A stretch of 18,499 nucleotides of DNA from Omnitrophica WOR_2 bacterium RBG_13_41_10 (GCA_001805465.1 MHGH01000013.1:234766-253264); one strand, 5' to 3'. Shown: positions 6,420 through 13,227, counted from the stretch's first letter. Notes: a model not told the origin generated them from the sequence alone. Program-made: numbers and translations.

Positions 6420-7892
6420 TTACATATCCCCTGAATTCCTCAATGTTGCTAAAGTGCCTTGCAAGAATCTAAGGTCCTCATCATTTGCAAGCACCTGGAA
6501 TACATCGCCCCCCTCGATTACTGTGGAACCGTTTGGGACAATAAATTTATCCCCGCGCGCTATAAGAACAACAAGTGCTTTTGGAGGAATATTAATAGCC
6601 GCAATAGTCTTTCCTATTGCTTCTGAATTATACGGCACAATCATATCGGTAAGTGAAGCATCGATGGCTTCTGAATGCTCAAATTCAATAGGATATTTTT
6701 TCTTCAAATCAAGAGGAGCGGTAACTTTGAGTATTTTTGATATAACCGGAATAGATGTCCCTTGAACTAGCACAGAGGTTAATACAACAAAAAATACTAT
6801 ATTAAATATTGCGTGCGCCTGTGCTATCCCCGCCAGAAGCGGGAATGTCGCCAAAATAATCGGGACAGCACCTCGTAATCCTACCCAAGATATCATTGTC
6901 TTTTCCGCGAAATTGAAGTTAAATGGCATCAAACATAAGAATACGCTGATAGGCCGCGCAAAAAGAATAAGTACAGCGGCTATCAACAAACCGCTTACGA
7001 TGATCGGCACTATTTGGGAGGGGAATACAAGCAAACCAAGCGTCAAAAACATCGCAATCTGCATTAACCAGGCGATCCCTTCATAAAACCGAATAATTGA
7101 TCTCTTATTTACAAAATCACTTCTACTCATCATTAATCCCAATAGATAAACTGCCAGAAATCCATTTCCCTTAATTACTGTAGTAAGGGCGTATGTAAAG
7201 AGTATCAAGGCAATGGTCAAAACTGGGTATAAACTTTCATATTCAAGCTTGCTCTTATTAATCAGGAAAATGCTTACCCTAGACATACAATATCCCATCA
7301 ATAGCCCAACACCCATATTAAGCACAAAGAAGGGGATTAAATTCAATACAGAAGAACTGGGGTTAGCTAAAAGCCCGATACATCCGATTGTAAGAAAAAC
7401 AGCCATCGGGTCATTGCTACCTGATTCAAGTTCCAAGAAAGGCCTTAGATTTCCTTTAAGGGATATTTTTCGTGATCTTAGGACACTAAAAACCGCTGCG
7501 GCATCAGTTGAAGACACGATTGAACCAAGCAGTAACCCTTCAAGCAGTGAAAATTTGAGAATTAACACTGCAAAAAAACCAATAACTGTAGCCGTAATAA
7601 GCACTCCTGCGGTTGATAAAACTAAACCTGGAAAGAATAGCGGCTTAACAGATTTCCATGGTGTATCCAAACCTCCGGAATAAATAATGAAGATTAGCGC
7701 AATGATACCGATTGATTTGGCGATACCGTAATCATCGAAATATATTCCCCCAATCCCCCCAGATCCTGCCAGCATTCCGATAACGAGAAATAGCAATAAA
7801 GCAGGTAAGGCAAACCTATCGGATAGCTTGCTTGCCAAGACACTAATAAGCGTCAAGACTGCAGCCCATAATATAATTGTTTCTATTGCCAT
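6420..7892 (-). CDS. K+/H+ antiporter of the CPA1 NhaP2/CvrA type with TrkA-C domain
   Basis: A 490-residue inner-membrane cation/proton antiporter. Roughly a dozen hydrophobic segments span residues 5-390. CPA signatures include GGLDTPWKSVKP (73-84), SSTDAAAVF (127-135) and ESGSNDPMA (156-164), the last giving the ND pair expected of the electroneutral CPA1 type. Residues about 405-485 form a cytoplasmic TrkA-C (RCK-C) domain, ending in the typical EGGDVFQVLANDEDL stretch, that would sense a nucleotide or ion. This architecture is that of NhaP2/CvrA (COG3263), which exports K+; that family is usually about 560-580 residues and this copy is shorter at the C terminus. It lies between the accessory MNT-HEPN module and the tRNA-modification operon. 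No promoter was clear; an AAAGGCAG ribosome binding site precedes the start. Confidence 0.88.
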   Translation of the reverse strand: MAIETIILWAAVLTLISVLASKLSDRFALPALLLFLVIGMLAGSGGIGGIYFDDYGIAKSIGIIALIFIIYSGGLDTPWKSVKPLFFPGLVLSTAGVLITATVIGFFAVLILKFSLLEGLLLGSIVSSTDAAAVFSVLRSRKISLKGNLRPFLELESGSNDPMAVFLTIGCIGLLANPSSSVLNLIPFFVLNMGVGLLMGYCMSRVSIFLINKSKLEYESLYPVLTIALILFTYALTTVIKGNGFLAVYLLGLMMSRSDFVNKRSIIRFYEGIAWLMQIAMFLTLGLLVFPSQIVPIIVSGLLIAAVLILFARPISVFLCLMPFNFNFAEKTMISWVGLRGAVPIILATFPLLAGIAQAHAIFNIVFFVVLTSVLVQGTSIPVISKILKVTAPLDLKKKYPIEFEHSEAIDASLTDMIVPYNSEAIGKTIAAINIPPKALVVLIARGDKFIVPNGSTVIEGGDVFQVLANDEDLRFLQGTLATLRNSGDM

Positions 7893-7970
7893 AGTAACTG
7901 CCTTTTATTTAACATCGCTTCACATTATGCAATATTCATTAAATTCTTGCTTATCTACTAATTTTGCCGC

Positions 7971-8051
7971 AACCCCTTCACTCCAAAGCATTTATCCTCT
8001 TTATAATCCCCAAAATCATCACGCGGTACTTGCACAAACGACCAACCAAAA
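7971..8051 (-). repeat. 81-bp dispersed repeat, copy 1
   Basis: This stretch aligns without gaps to 9231-9311: 57 of 81 bases agree by hand count, including 17 identical in a row in the central part. On the minus strand it carries an open frame from 8050 to a TAG at 7958-7960 containing PRDDFGDYKEDKCFG, with no start codon. It follows the HEPN gene terminator and precedes the antiporter. It is probably a relic of the 3' end of an unknown gene. Confidence 0.75.
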
Positions 8052-8084
8052 TAAAAACCTAGGCACCATTAAGGCACCTAGGTT
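8048..8084 (-). terminator. Rho-independent terminator of the MNT-HEPN operon
   Basis: On the minus strand AACCTAGGTGCC (8084-8073), a five-base loop and GGTGCCTAGGTT (8067-8056) form a 12-bp stem (two G-U pairs) followed by TTTATTTT. The two wobble pairs would be C-A mismatches in plus-strand RNA, so the hairpin is strand-specific and matches the HEPN gene, whose stop is 18 bases upstream. Confidence 0.88.
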
Positions 8085-8102
8085 AATATGTCCGGTTACC
8101 TT

Positions 8103-8498
8103 TTATAATCCCGCTTTCTTAAAAGCGCTCTTGACAAATTTGAGGTACTCAAGACTGTCCTTCTCTCCTACAAAAAATCCGCCGTCATAAAGATTGACGT
8201 TACGCTCCTGTCTCATTTTATTGCCAAGAACAAGAACATCTTCATCTTTAAGCAGTTGACTTAGTTTCTCCAAAATCTTAACATGATGACCGGCTGTGCT
8301 TCTTACTTTGTACCCTTTTTTGGCAATGAGCGCGATACCTAATTTTATGAGAGCATCATAACTGAACTTAAAAATAACATCGGAAATATCTGATTCTTCA
8401 GCTATCTTAAGATCGTGTAAGGTAGATTTTAAAAATTGGCTAATTTGTTCTTCTTTGAATGCCAGTTTTTGAAAGTGTTGACTCTCAAAATTGATCAT
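8103..8498 (-). CDS. HEPN-domain protein, probable RNase toxin of an MNT-HEPN pair
   Basis: A 131-residue all-helical protein whose layout fits HEPN domains: a first helix pair (about 15-62) containing FSYDALIKLGIALIAKKGY, then AGHHVKILEKLSQLL (69-83), then the conserved polar motif in MRQERNVNLYDGG (95-107). In HEPN RNases this motif is usually R-x4-6-H; here it is R96/R99-N100 with Tyr104, as in the SAV_6107-like branch. It overlaps the upstream nucleotidyltransferase by four bases, the standard arrangement of MNT-HEPN toxin-antitoxin modules in which the nucleotidyltransferase modifies and silences the HEPN toxin. A strong terminator follows. Toxicity is inferred from family and context, not seen. 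Confidence 0.78.
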   Translation of the reverse strand: MINFESQHFQKLAFKEEQISQFLKSTLHDLKIAEESDISDVIFKFSYDALIKLGIALIAKKGYKVRSTAGHHVKILEKLSQLLKDEDVLVLGNKMRQERNVNLYDGGFFVGEKDSLEYLKFVKSAFKKAGL

Positions 8499-9073
8499 AC
8501 AAGCCTTATAATTTTAGTTTTAAAGACGCTATTTATAAATGAGTCTTTACCCCTTTTCTTTGCCGCGAATTCGTTCATGCTTAAATTTATTACGTTAAAT
8601 TCTCTACCTGTATCTTTCTGCAATTTAGCAATAACTCGCTGTAATTCCAAAACTGAGTGTGTACCAATGGCCAAAAGATCGATATCGCTTGAAGAATCCA
8701 TCTTGTTGCTTGCGTATGAGCCAAATAGATAAGCTTCCTTAAGCCCTTCGATATTACTTATCATATCTTTAAGCCTTTTTTCTATGCCATGGGTTTTTAG
8801 AAAAATCTGGCGGTAATGCTCCAAAACGGGATTATCTTTTGCAAGAAAAAAATACCTTTGTTTTCCGCGAAATTCACTCTTAAAAAGGCCTTCTTTCTCT
8901 AATTCCTTAAGTTTGGTTTCCGTATTTTTGGGATCAAGCTCTAGAATCCTTGCTAGCTCATTAATGTAAACTTGAGCCTGCGGATTAAGGAAATAGTAAT
9001 CCAGTAATTTTATTGCCACTTTTGAACGTAAGGATATCATCTTCTCACCATGGTTATGGTAATAAATTACCAT
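8495..9073 (-). CDS. Winged-helix nucleotidyltransferase, MNT-type antitoxin
   Basis: Residues about 13-80 form a winged helix (VYINELARILELDPKNTETK, KELEKEGLFKSE, KQRYFFL). Residues 98-185 form a minimal nucleotidyltransferase with GSYASNKMDSSSDIDL (118-133), that is, the GS-x-D-x-D motif with D130 and D132. The third acidic position falls in REFNVINLS, where a carboxylate is not obvious. The protein is cotranscribed with the HEPN gene and likely serves as both antitoxin and autoregulator. Met12 (9040) is the better start, giving 181 residues: it lies downstream of the predicted -10 and operator, whereas the first ATG (9073) falls inside the operator palindrome. The family's known activity is transfer of AMP or nucleotides onto the partner HEPN toxin. 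Confidence 0.8.
   Translation of the reverse strand: MVIYYHNHGEKMISLRSKVAIKLLDYYFLNPQAQVYINELARILELDPKNTETKLKELEKEGLFKSEFRGKQRYFFLAKDNPVLEHYRQIFLKTHGIEKRLKDMISNIEGLKEAYLFGSYASNKMDSSSDIDLLAIGTHSVLELQRVIAKLQKDTGREFNVINLSMNEFAAKKRGKDSFINSVFKTKIIRLV
9056..9073. promoter_or_regulatory. Operator-like palindrome over the MNT promoter
   Basis: ATGGTAA, four bases, TTACCAT form a perfect 7-bp inverted repeat. It covers the candidate -10 (TAATTT, 9069-9064) of the MNT-HEPN operon. This is a natural site for autorepression by the winged-helix domain of the nucleotidyltransferase. Confidence 0.6.
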
Positions 9074-9091
9074 AATTGATTACTTTGTCAA
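9064..9091 (-). promoter_or_regulatory. Candidate promoter of the MNT-HEPN operon
   Basis: TTGACA (9091-9086) and TAATTT (9069-9064) are separated by 16 bases on the minus strand. Transcription would start near 9057, leaving a short leader before Met12 at 9040. A perfect TATAAT (9145-9140) with TTGACA (9170-9165) at 19 bases is a second, upstream possibility. Confidence 0.55.
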
Positions 9092-9134
9092 GTAAATTCC
9101 GTACCCCAAAGGATGCCTAGAACAGCTTCCGAAA

Positions 9135-9201
9135 TGTCAATTATATTTGACAATAGTTGACATCTGTCAAGTAGATGTCAACTATAAGTTCAATTATTGA
9201 A
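9135..9201. repeat. Cluster of TGTCAA/TTGACA inverted repeats upstream of the MNT-HEPN operon
   Basis: Three consecutive inverted repeats lie here. TGTCAA-N6-TTGACA spans 9135-9152. A perfect 13-bp repeat, ATAGTTGACATCT (9153-9165) and AGATGTCAACTAT (9173-9185), has a seven-base loop that itself contains the motif. TTCAA-N3-TTGAA spans 9189-9201. The hexamer TGTCAA/TTGACA occurs five times between 9135 and 9181 and once more at 9086-9091. This is the only intergenic block with such structure in the window. Confidence 0.85.
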
Positions 9202-9230
9202 ATTATGAAAATCGAGTCTTATTTTAACCT

Positions 9231-9311
9231 AACCCTCTCATTCCAAAGCGTTTATCCTCTTTAATATCTCAAGTGCCATCCCTAGCCACCGTAACCAACG
9301 GTCAACCAAAA
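9231..9311 (-). pseudogene. 81-bp dispersed repeat, copy 2: decayed C-terminal gene fragment
   Basis: This copy aligns gap-free to 7971-8051. An ATG at 9337 overlaps the acetyltransferase stop (ATGA) and is preceded by GGGAG. The frame runs to TAA at 9226-9224 but is broken by two TGA codons, at the places where copy 1 has TGG and GGG. The homologous part reads ARDGT*DIKEDKRFG against PRDDFGDYKEDKCFG in copy 1. Differences are fewest at second codon positions (5) and most at third (11) in this frame, which supports former coding. The protein family is not recognised. Confidence 0.6.
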
Positions 9312-9333
9312 GTTTGAAGATATACTCTTTTAT

Positions 9334-10002
9334 TCATCTACTCCCTTCTAAGATTCGCATTCCGTAAATATAAACCGGTATATCTTTGCCTAAAAAGTAT
9401 CGAAAGTAAGACCTCTTCCCCTGAAACAACAATTGAAAATTTTGCTTCTTGAAGAATTGGCTTGCTTTTTCGGATATCGTTGCGAAATGAACCCCTTTTA
9501 TCGCCTCTGCTTTTAAGTAATCGAGATAGGCATTTATCAGTTCTGAGCCGATTCCTCCTGAGCGATATTCTTGAATAATATTGATATGGAATGTCGCGGG
9601 ATAATCTTTGGAAAAAACCGGAGCTTTAAATTCACCTTTTACTAAACTCAAAAACACCTGGAATAAAAATTCCAGGTTTCTCTTATGAAAGAGTGTACCA
9701 CGCCGCAGGGCTTTCATAAATAAGGGCAGCGTAATCTTGCCGGCAGAAATCTTATCCATACCCTTGGTGTCTTTCGCGCCCAGCAAGTAACCAATGACTC
9801 TATTCTCGCATTCGGCTACAAAGCATGATTCAGGTTCGTAGTCGGTAAAATATAATGTCAGCGCATCAGCAAATATTTCATCATCGTCAAAAAAAACAGC
9901 ACTCGGTTCGCCCATCAATGCCGTCTTGCAGCTGATCTGGCGGACTCTGGATCTATCCTGAGCGTTATACTTACGAATTACGAACAGGGAATTATTTTTC
10001 AA
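9334..10002 (-). CDS. GNAT-family N-acetyltransferase
   Basis: A 222-residue GCN5-related acetyltransferase. The acetyl-CoA pyrophosphate-binding motif QEYRSGGIGSEL is at 144-155, on the beta4-alpha3 turn typical of motif A. The preceding strand HINIIQ and following helix LINAYLDYLKAEA fit the fold. The N-terminal part begins IRKYNAQDRSRVRQI, a usual GNAT opening, followed by FVAECENRVIGYLLG (61-75). The substrate cannot be read from sequence. The start overlaps the DUF2062 gene stop by four bases, so it is the last gene of a three-gene run with DUF3108 and DUF2062. The TGA stop is followed in the same frame by 31 further sense codons (9333-9241) lying over the 81-bp repeat; this frame shows no coding bias and is probably not an extension. 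Confidence 0.88.
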   Translation of the reverse strand: MKNNSLFVIRKYNAQDRSRVRQISCKTALMGEPSAVFFDDDEIFADALTLYFTDYEPESCFVAECENRVIGYLLGAKDTKGMDKISAGKITLPLFMKALRRGTLFHKRNLEFLFQVFLSLVKGEFKAPVFSKDYPATFHINIIQEYRSGGIGSELINAYLDYLKAEAIKGVHFATISEKASQFFKKQNFQLLFQGKRSYFRYFLGKDIPVYIYGMRILEGSR

Positions 10003-10454
10003 GAGGACGCTTTTTTCTTAAAATGCTTGGCTATTGCCAGTGTGATAAGATAAAAAACTGCTGCACATAGTAACCCCAGTACTACGCTTCCAATGAACAA
10101 AGGATAGTAGAATTCGCCTGCCCTTGAAATTTTGAAGTTTCTAATATATTCCCGGGAAAGAGGTGGGTAATTTTTATCAGCAAGCAATAAGCGGCCGATA
10201 TCATAGGCTGTCCAGGTAATAGTTACTACGGTCGGAGGCAGAGAAACGTTAGTGCCTAATAATATAGCTAATTTATTGGCTCTGGGTATTAAGATCGCGG
10301 CGATTACGCAAAGTACGGTGTGGAAACCGTACAAAGGAAGAATTGCAATAAAAGAACCTATGGCTACGCCTAAGGCAATCTCATGCGGGGCATGATGCGC
10401 CTTAAGCACTCTTACCAAAACGGCTATTATCTCCTTAATACTTTTCTTGGGCAT
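9999..10454 (-). CDS. DUF2062 family membrane protein
   Basis: A 151-residue protein of the DUF2062 family (COG3216). The family core is recognisable: HEIALGVAIGSFIAILPLYGFHTVL (24-48) and ANKLAILLGTNVSLPPTVVTITWTAYDIGRLL (59-90). Membrane segments lie at about 27-57, 68-92 and 117-143. Related domains occur next to glycosyltransferases and lipid genes, but no biochemical role is established. Here it stands between an exported DUF3108 protein and a GNAT acetyltransferase (four-base overlap). That makes an envelope-related role plausible but unproven. Confidence 0.85.
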   Translation of the reverse strand: MPKKSIKEIIAVLVRVLKAHHAPHEIALGVAIGSFIAILPLYGFHTVLCVIAAILIPRANKLAILLGTNVSLPPTVVTITWTAYDIGRLLLADKNYPPLSREYIRNFKISRAGEFYYPLFIGSVVLGLLCAAVFYLITLAIAKHFKKKASS

Positions 10455-10472
10455 AGCTAAGGCCTGGTCGCT

Positions 10473-11180
10473 TTAATGGGCCGGGGGCATATTATGCTCT
10501 TTCATTATTAGGGTATAATTAAAGCTGCCCTTGCCTTTAATCTTCAGCGGGATACGAGCATCATCTTCACTAATCCAAATTTCAAACTTATCCGGAATAC
10601 TGGTAAAATGGTAAGTTGAGAATTTCTTTTCTCCGACTTTTATCTTATCAATTGATACCAATCTAGCTTCGCATTTTTGTGGTAACCAAAAAATCAAAGA
10701 CCATCCGACCTTCATATCAGAAACTTTGCGTAAATAAAAAGGAATAAGAATTGCATTAGAGATCGGGCCGTCTGCCGAAAGGACTTGCTCACTAATCTTC
10801 TTTCCTTCTTTAAATTTAGTAATGGTAACTTTAAAATCCCTCTGGTTATATTCCTCGGTGATATTTTCCTTGCTGAACCACCAGCTGATATCGCGTTCAA
10901 CACGTATCGGCAGAAGGGTTTTTGGGTTGCTATAAATCTTTTCTGTATCTTTAAAACCTAATACATCGGTTTTAAAAACCACTGTCTTTACTTTGCGGCC
11001 CCCTAATTCAGTTAAGCCTAAATCCAAGTATCCTGCTTTACCTCCCAAGGGCTTGATAGTGTATATGATGCTTTCCCCTTGATATTCATAGGCAGGCACC
11101 TCTTGAATCATAAGAATATTACAAAACAAAAAAATGATTATGGTTATAGCGATTATTCGAATGTATACCTTCTTAAACAT
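10473..11180 (-). CDS. Exported DUF3108-like protein
   Basis: Residues 8-25 are a hydrophobic N-terminal segment (signal peptide or anchor). The 235-residue protein otherwise resembles DUF3108: an early beta strand with ESIIYTIKPLGGKAGYLDLGL, the central FKTDVLGFKDTEKIYSNPKTLLPIRVERDI (70-99), and the closing ISEDDARIPLKIKGKGSFNYTLI (204-226). DUF3108 proteins are periplasmic beta-rich proteins of unknown function in diderm bacteria. A good ribosome binding site (AAGGAG) precedes the start. The gene is divergent from the polyprenyl synthase, sharing a 107-bp spacer, and is followed 18 bases later by DUF2062. Confidence 0.78.
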   Translation of the reverse strand: MFKKVYIRIIAITIIIFLFCNILMIQEVPAYEYQGESIIYTIKPLGGKAGYLDLGLTELGGRKVKTVVFKTDVLGFKDTEKIYSNPKTLLPIRVERDISWWFSKENITEEYNQRDFKVTITKFKEGKKISEQVLSADGPISNAILIPFYLRKVSDMKVGWSLIFWLPQKCEARLVSIDKIKVGEKKFSTYHFTSIPDKFEIWISEDDARIPLKIKGKGSFNYTLIMKEHNMPPAH

Positions 11181-11245
11181 TCCTGTCTCCTTATTCCAAA
11201 CCTACCTATGCCCAACAGGTAATCTTAATGCCCTTTAGAAGATTA

Positions 11246-11276
11246 TTGACAGTTGTAGAAGGCATATTTTTATGAT
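11246..11276 (+). promoter_or_regulatory. Candidate promoter of the polyprenyl synthase-ispH operon
   Basis: TTGACA (11246-11251) is followed by TATGAT (11271-11276) at a long 19-base spacing, or TTATGA at 18. Transcription would start within about five bases of the ATG at 11288, implying a nearly leaderless mRNA. No ribosome binding site is present. Confidence 0.5.
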
Positions 11277-11291
11277 ATCATAAAAATATGC
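11262..11291. repeat. 30-bp perfect palindrome over the promoter and start codon
   Basis: The left half GCATATTTTTATGAT (11262-11276) is the exact reverse complement of 11277-11291, with no spacer. It covers the candidate -10 and the ATG of the polyprenyl synthase (11288-11290). It could be an operator, or a hairpin restricting initiation. Confidence 0.9.
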
Positions 11292-12328
11292 TTAGTGCAG
11301 TAAAAAATAAGATTGAAAAAGAACTCAAACGCTTCCTTAGGGATATTAATAAAAACTACTCTGTAAGTAAAATCTCTCCCTTTCTATTTAAAAGCATAGA
11401 GAACTTCGTTTTAAGAAGCGGCAAGCGCATACGGCCCCTGCTCTTTTGCGTGGGGTATCTTGGTTTTAGTAAAAAACCAGCGAAAAACTTCTACAGAAGC
11501 GCCCTTTCCCTAGAGTTATTGCACGATTTTATGTTGGTGCATGATGATATCATTGATAAATCCGATACACGACGAGGGTTACCTTCTATGCATAGGATGT
11601 TGGATCTAAAGCTAAAAGGCTACAGGAAGATAAAATTTAGCGGGCAAGATTTAGCTATTGTAATCGGAGATGTAATATACGCCTTAGCAATATCTGCATT
11701 TTTATCTATTGAAGAAAAATTAGAACGGAAAGAAATGGCTTTAAAAAAATTTGTAGAGGCGGCTTTTTACACCGGTAGCGGAGAATTTATTGAACTTCTG
11801 TATGGGAAGGAACGGCTAGAAAATATAACCAGGGAATATATTTATAAAATTTATGACCTTAAAACAGCCTATTATTCCTTTGCCTGCCCTCTATCCATAG
11901 GCGCGATACTCGCCGGAGCTAAGAAAAGCCAATATGATAAGCTTTTTCAATACGGCACATACTTAGGCAGGGCCTTTCAAATAAAAGATGATATATTAGG
12001 CTTATTTTACGAAGAAAGCAAGATAGGTAAATCCAATCTTACTGACTTACGGGAGGCAAAAAAGACTATTCTTATCTTATATGCTTATAAGAATTCCCCT
12101 AAGGCTGACAGATTTGTTTTGAAAAGAATATTTTCGAAAAGCAAAATAAACAAAAATGATTTACGTAAAGTACGCGAGATCATCACTAAAACAGGGGCTT
12201 TGGATAAAGCTAAGTTAGAAATTATTCGTTTAGTTAATGAGGCAAAAGATATTCTTTCTGTTTCTATGATTTCTGCCAAATATAAAAAATTCCTGAATGT
12301 TTATTTTAAAGAAATCCTGAAATTATAA
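11288..12328 (+). CDS. Polyprenyl diphosphate synthase (trans-isoprenyl type)
   Basis: This enzyme condenses isopentenyl diphosphate with allylic diphosphates to build a longer prenyl chain. Motifs in order are GKRIRP (45-50), the first Asp-rich motif DDIID (86-90) followed by DTRRG, and the second motif QIKDDILG (231-238). In the last, the final Asp of the usual DDxxD is Gly, a variant seen in several bacterial homologues. The length of 346 residues is ordinary. Chain length (geranylgeranyl, or octaprenyl for quinones or carriers) cannot be deduced safely. ispH follows after one base, so the pair forms an isoprenoid operon. The start lies inside a palindrome and lacks a ribosome binding site, but no internal Met gives a credible alternative because conserved helices begin near residue 5. 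Confidence 0.93.
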   Translation: MLSAVKNKIEKELKRFLRDINKNYSVSKISPFLFKSIENFVLRSGKRIRPLLFCVGYLGFSKKPAKNFYRSALSLELLHDFMLVHDDIIDKSDTRRGLPSMHRMLDLKLKGYRKIKFSGQDLAIVIGDVIYALAISAFLSIEEKLERKEMALKKFVEAAFYTGSGEFIELLYGKERLENITREYIYKIYDLKTAYYSFACPLSIGAILAGAKKSQYDKLFQYGTYLGRAFQIKDDILGLFYEESKIGKSNLTDLREAKKTILILYAYKNSPKADRFVLKRIFSKSKINKNDLRKVREIITKTGALDKAKLEIIRLVNEAKDILSVSMISAKYKKFLNVYFKEILKL

Positions 12329-12329
12329 T

Positions 12330-13184
12330 ATGCAAATTCATCTGGCCAAATCCGCGGGTTTTTGTTTTGGGGTAAAGCGAGCGCTTAGCATTGCTTTTAA
12401 TACCGCTAAATCTTACAAAGAAGTCTACATGCTCGGAGATATTGTCCATAACGAAGATGTCGTGCGAACAATAAAAGAAATCGGCATCAAAAAAATTAAT
12501 AGGCTTACTTCCGGAAAAAATAAAACCCTTTTGGTCCGCACACATGGCACATGCATGAAAATTACGGATGAAGCTTATAAGTTAGGTTATAGGATTGTAG
12601 ATGCAACCTGCCCTATGGTTAAAGAAATACATAAGATTGTGCGTAACCAAGAAAAAAAGGGTTATAGAATTATTGTTATCGGAGATAAAAAACACGATGA
12701 AGTGCATAGTATCTGCGGACAGCTAAAATTTAAGGCAATAGTAATAGATAACATTCATGCTGTGCCTATCGAAAAAATTAAAAGGGCCTGTGTAGTGGCG
12801 CAATCTACCCAAAACTTAAGTGATGTCTTAAAAATCGTAAAGATATTAAAAACACGGATAAAAAAACTCAGGTTTTTTAATACAATATGTAAGCCCACCA
12901 GAATCAAGCAAGAAGAAATAAAGACCCTGCCATTAGAAAATGACGTGATTATAATTATCGGCTCCAGAAACAGTGCGAATACAAAAAGGCTATATAAAAT
13001 ATCAAAATCATTAAATAAACATACCTATTGGGTTAATTCAAAAACTGCGATAAGGCCTGCGTGGTTTAATTCTGCAAAAAGTGTGGGTGTTACTGCAGGA
13101 GCCTCTACTCCGGAAGGAACAATAAAGGATATCATTAAATATATATCAAGCCTGCCTATAAAAAAATTAACCCCCTCTTTGTAA
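12330..13184 (+). CDS. ispH: IspH, 4-hydroxy-3-methylbut-2-enyl diphosphate reductase
   Basis: IspH makes IPP and DMAPP in the last step of the MEP pathway with a [4Fe-4S] cluster. The three cluster cysteines are C12 (GFCFGVKRA), C94 (DATCPMV) and C187 (TICKPT). Substrate-site histidines H40 (GDIVHN) and H72 (RTHG) are present, as are the KHDEV segment (121-125) and the closing GVTAGASTPEG. Small departures include RTHGTC for RAHGV and AQST for AQTT. The 284-residue length is normal. The gene lies one base behind the polyprenyl synthase that uses its product; MiaA, also encoded in the window, consumes the DMAPP. The stop codon sits in the loop of the terminator at 13167-13204. Confidence 0.96.
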   Translation: MQIHLAKSAGFCFGVKRALSIAFNTAKSYKEVYMLGDIVHNEDVVRTIKEIGIKKINRLTSGKNKTLLVRTHGTCMKITDEAYKLGYRIVDATCPMVKEIHKIVRNQEKKGYRIIVIGDKKHDEVHSICGQLKFKAIVIDNIHAVPIEKIKRACVVAQSTQNLSDVLKIVKILKTRIKKLRFFNTICKPTRIKQEEIKTLPLENDVIIIIGSRNSANTKRLYKISKSLNKHTYWVNSKTAIRPAWFNSAKSVGVTAGASTPEGTIKDIIKYISSLPIKKLTPSL

Positions 13185-13204
13185 CTTACGAAAAAGGGGG
13201 TTAA
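13161..13204. terminator. Bidirectional terminator between ispH and the MscS-like gene
   Basis: TTAACCCCCTCTTT (13167-13180) pairs with AAAAAGGGGGTTAA (13191-13204) around a ten-base loop. On the minus strand the hairpin runs straight into six T residues (13166-13161), making an excellent terminator for the MscS-like gene. On the plus strand the tail is only TTAATTTAAAA, weaker. The ispH stop lies in the loop, so the hairpin overlaps coding sequence. Confidence 0.88.
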
Positions 13205-13227
13205 TTTAAAATACTGCTAAAAAACTA

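Noticed and set aside
7213..8190. Plus-strand open frames opposite the antiporter and across the intergenic repeat
   Set aside because: They are antisense to strongly conserved transporter and HEPN sequence and cross a terminator; composition does not look like protein.
9238..9333. In-frame 31-codon extension of the acetyltransferase beyond its TGA
   Set aside because: Comparison of the two repeat copies shows most changes at second codon positions in this frame, contrary to coding; no recoding signal was seen.
9224..9337. TGA read as Trp or Gly, because copy 2 of the 81-bp repeat has TGA where copy 1 has TGG and GGG
   Set aside because: TGA is the stop of purC, the acetyltransferase and the nucleotidyltransferase here, and copy 2 looks like a decaying fragment.
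9656..9677. 9-bp inverted repeat with four-base loop inside the acetyltransferase gene
   Set aside because: It lies in ordinary coding sequence, lacks a T tract and encodes a normal hydrophobic helix; probably chance.
12085..12545. Minus-strand frames opposite the polyprenyl synthase and ispH
   Set aside because: They are shadows of two well-supported plus-strand enzymes.
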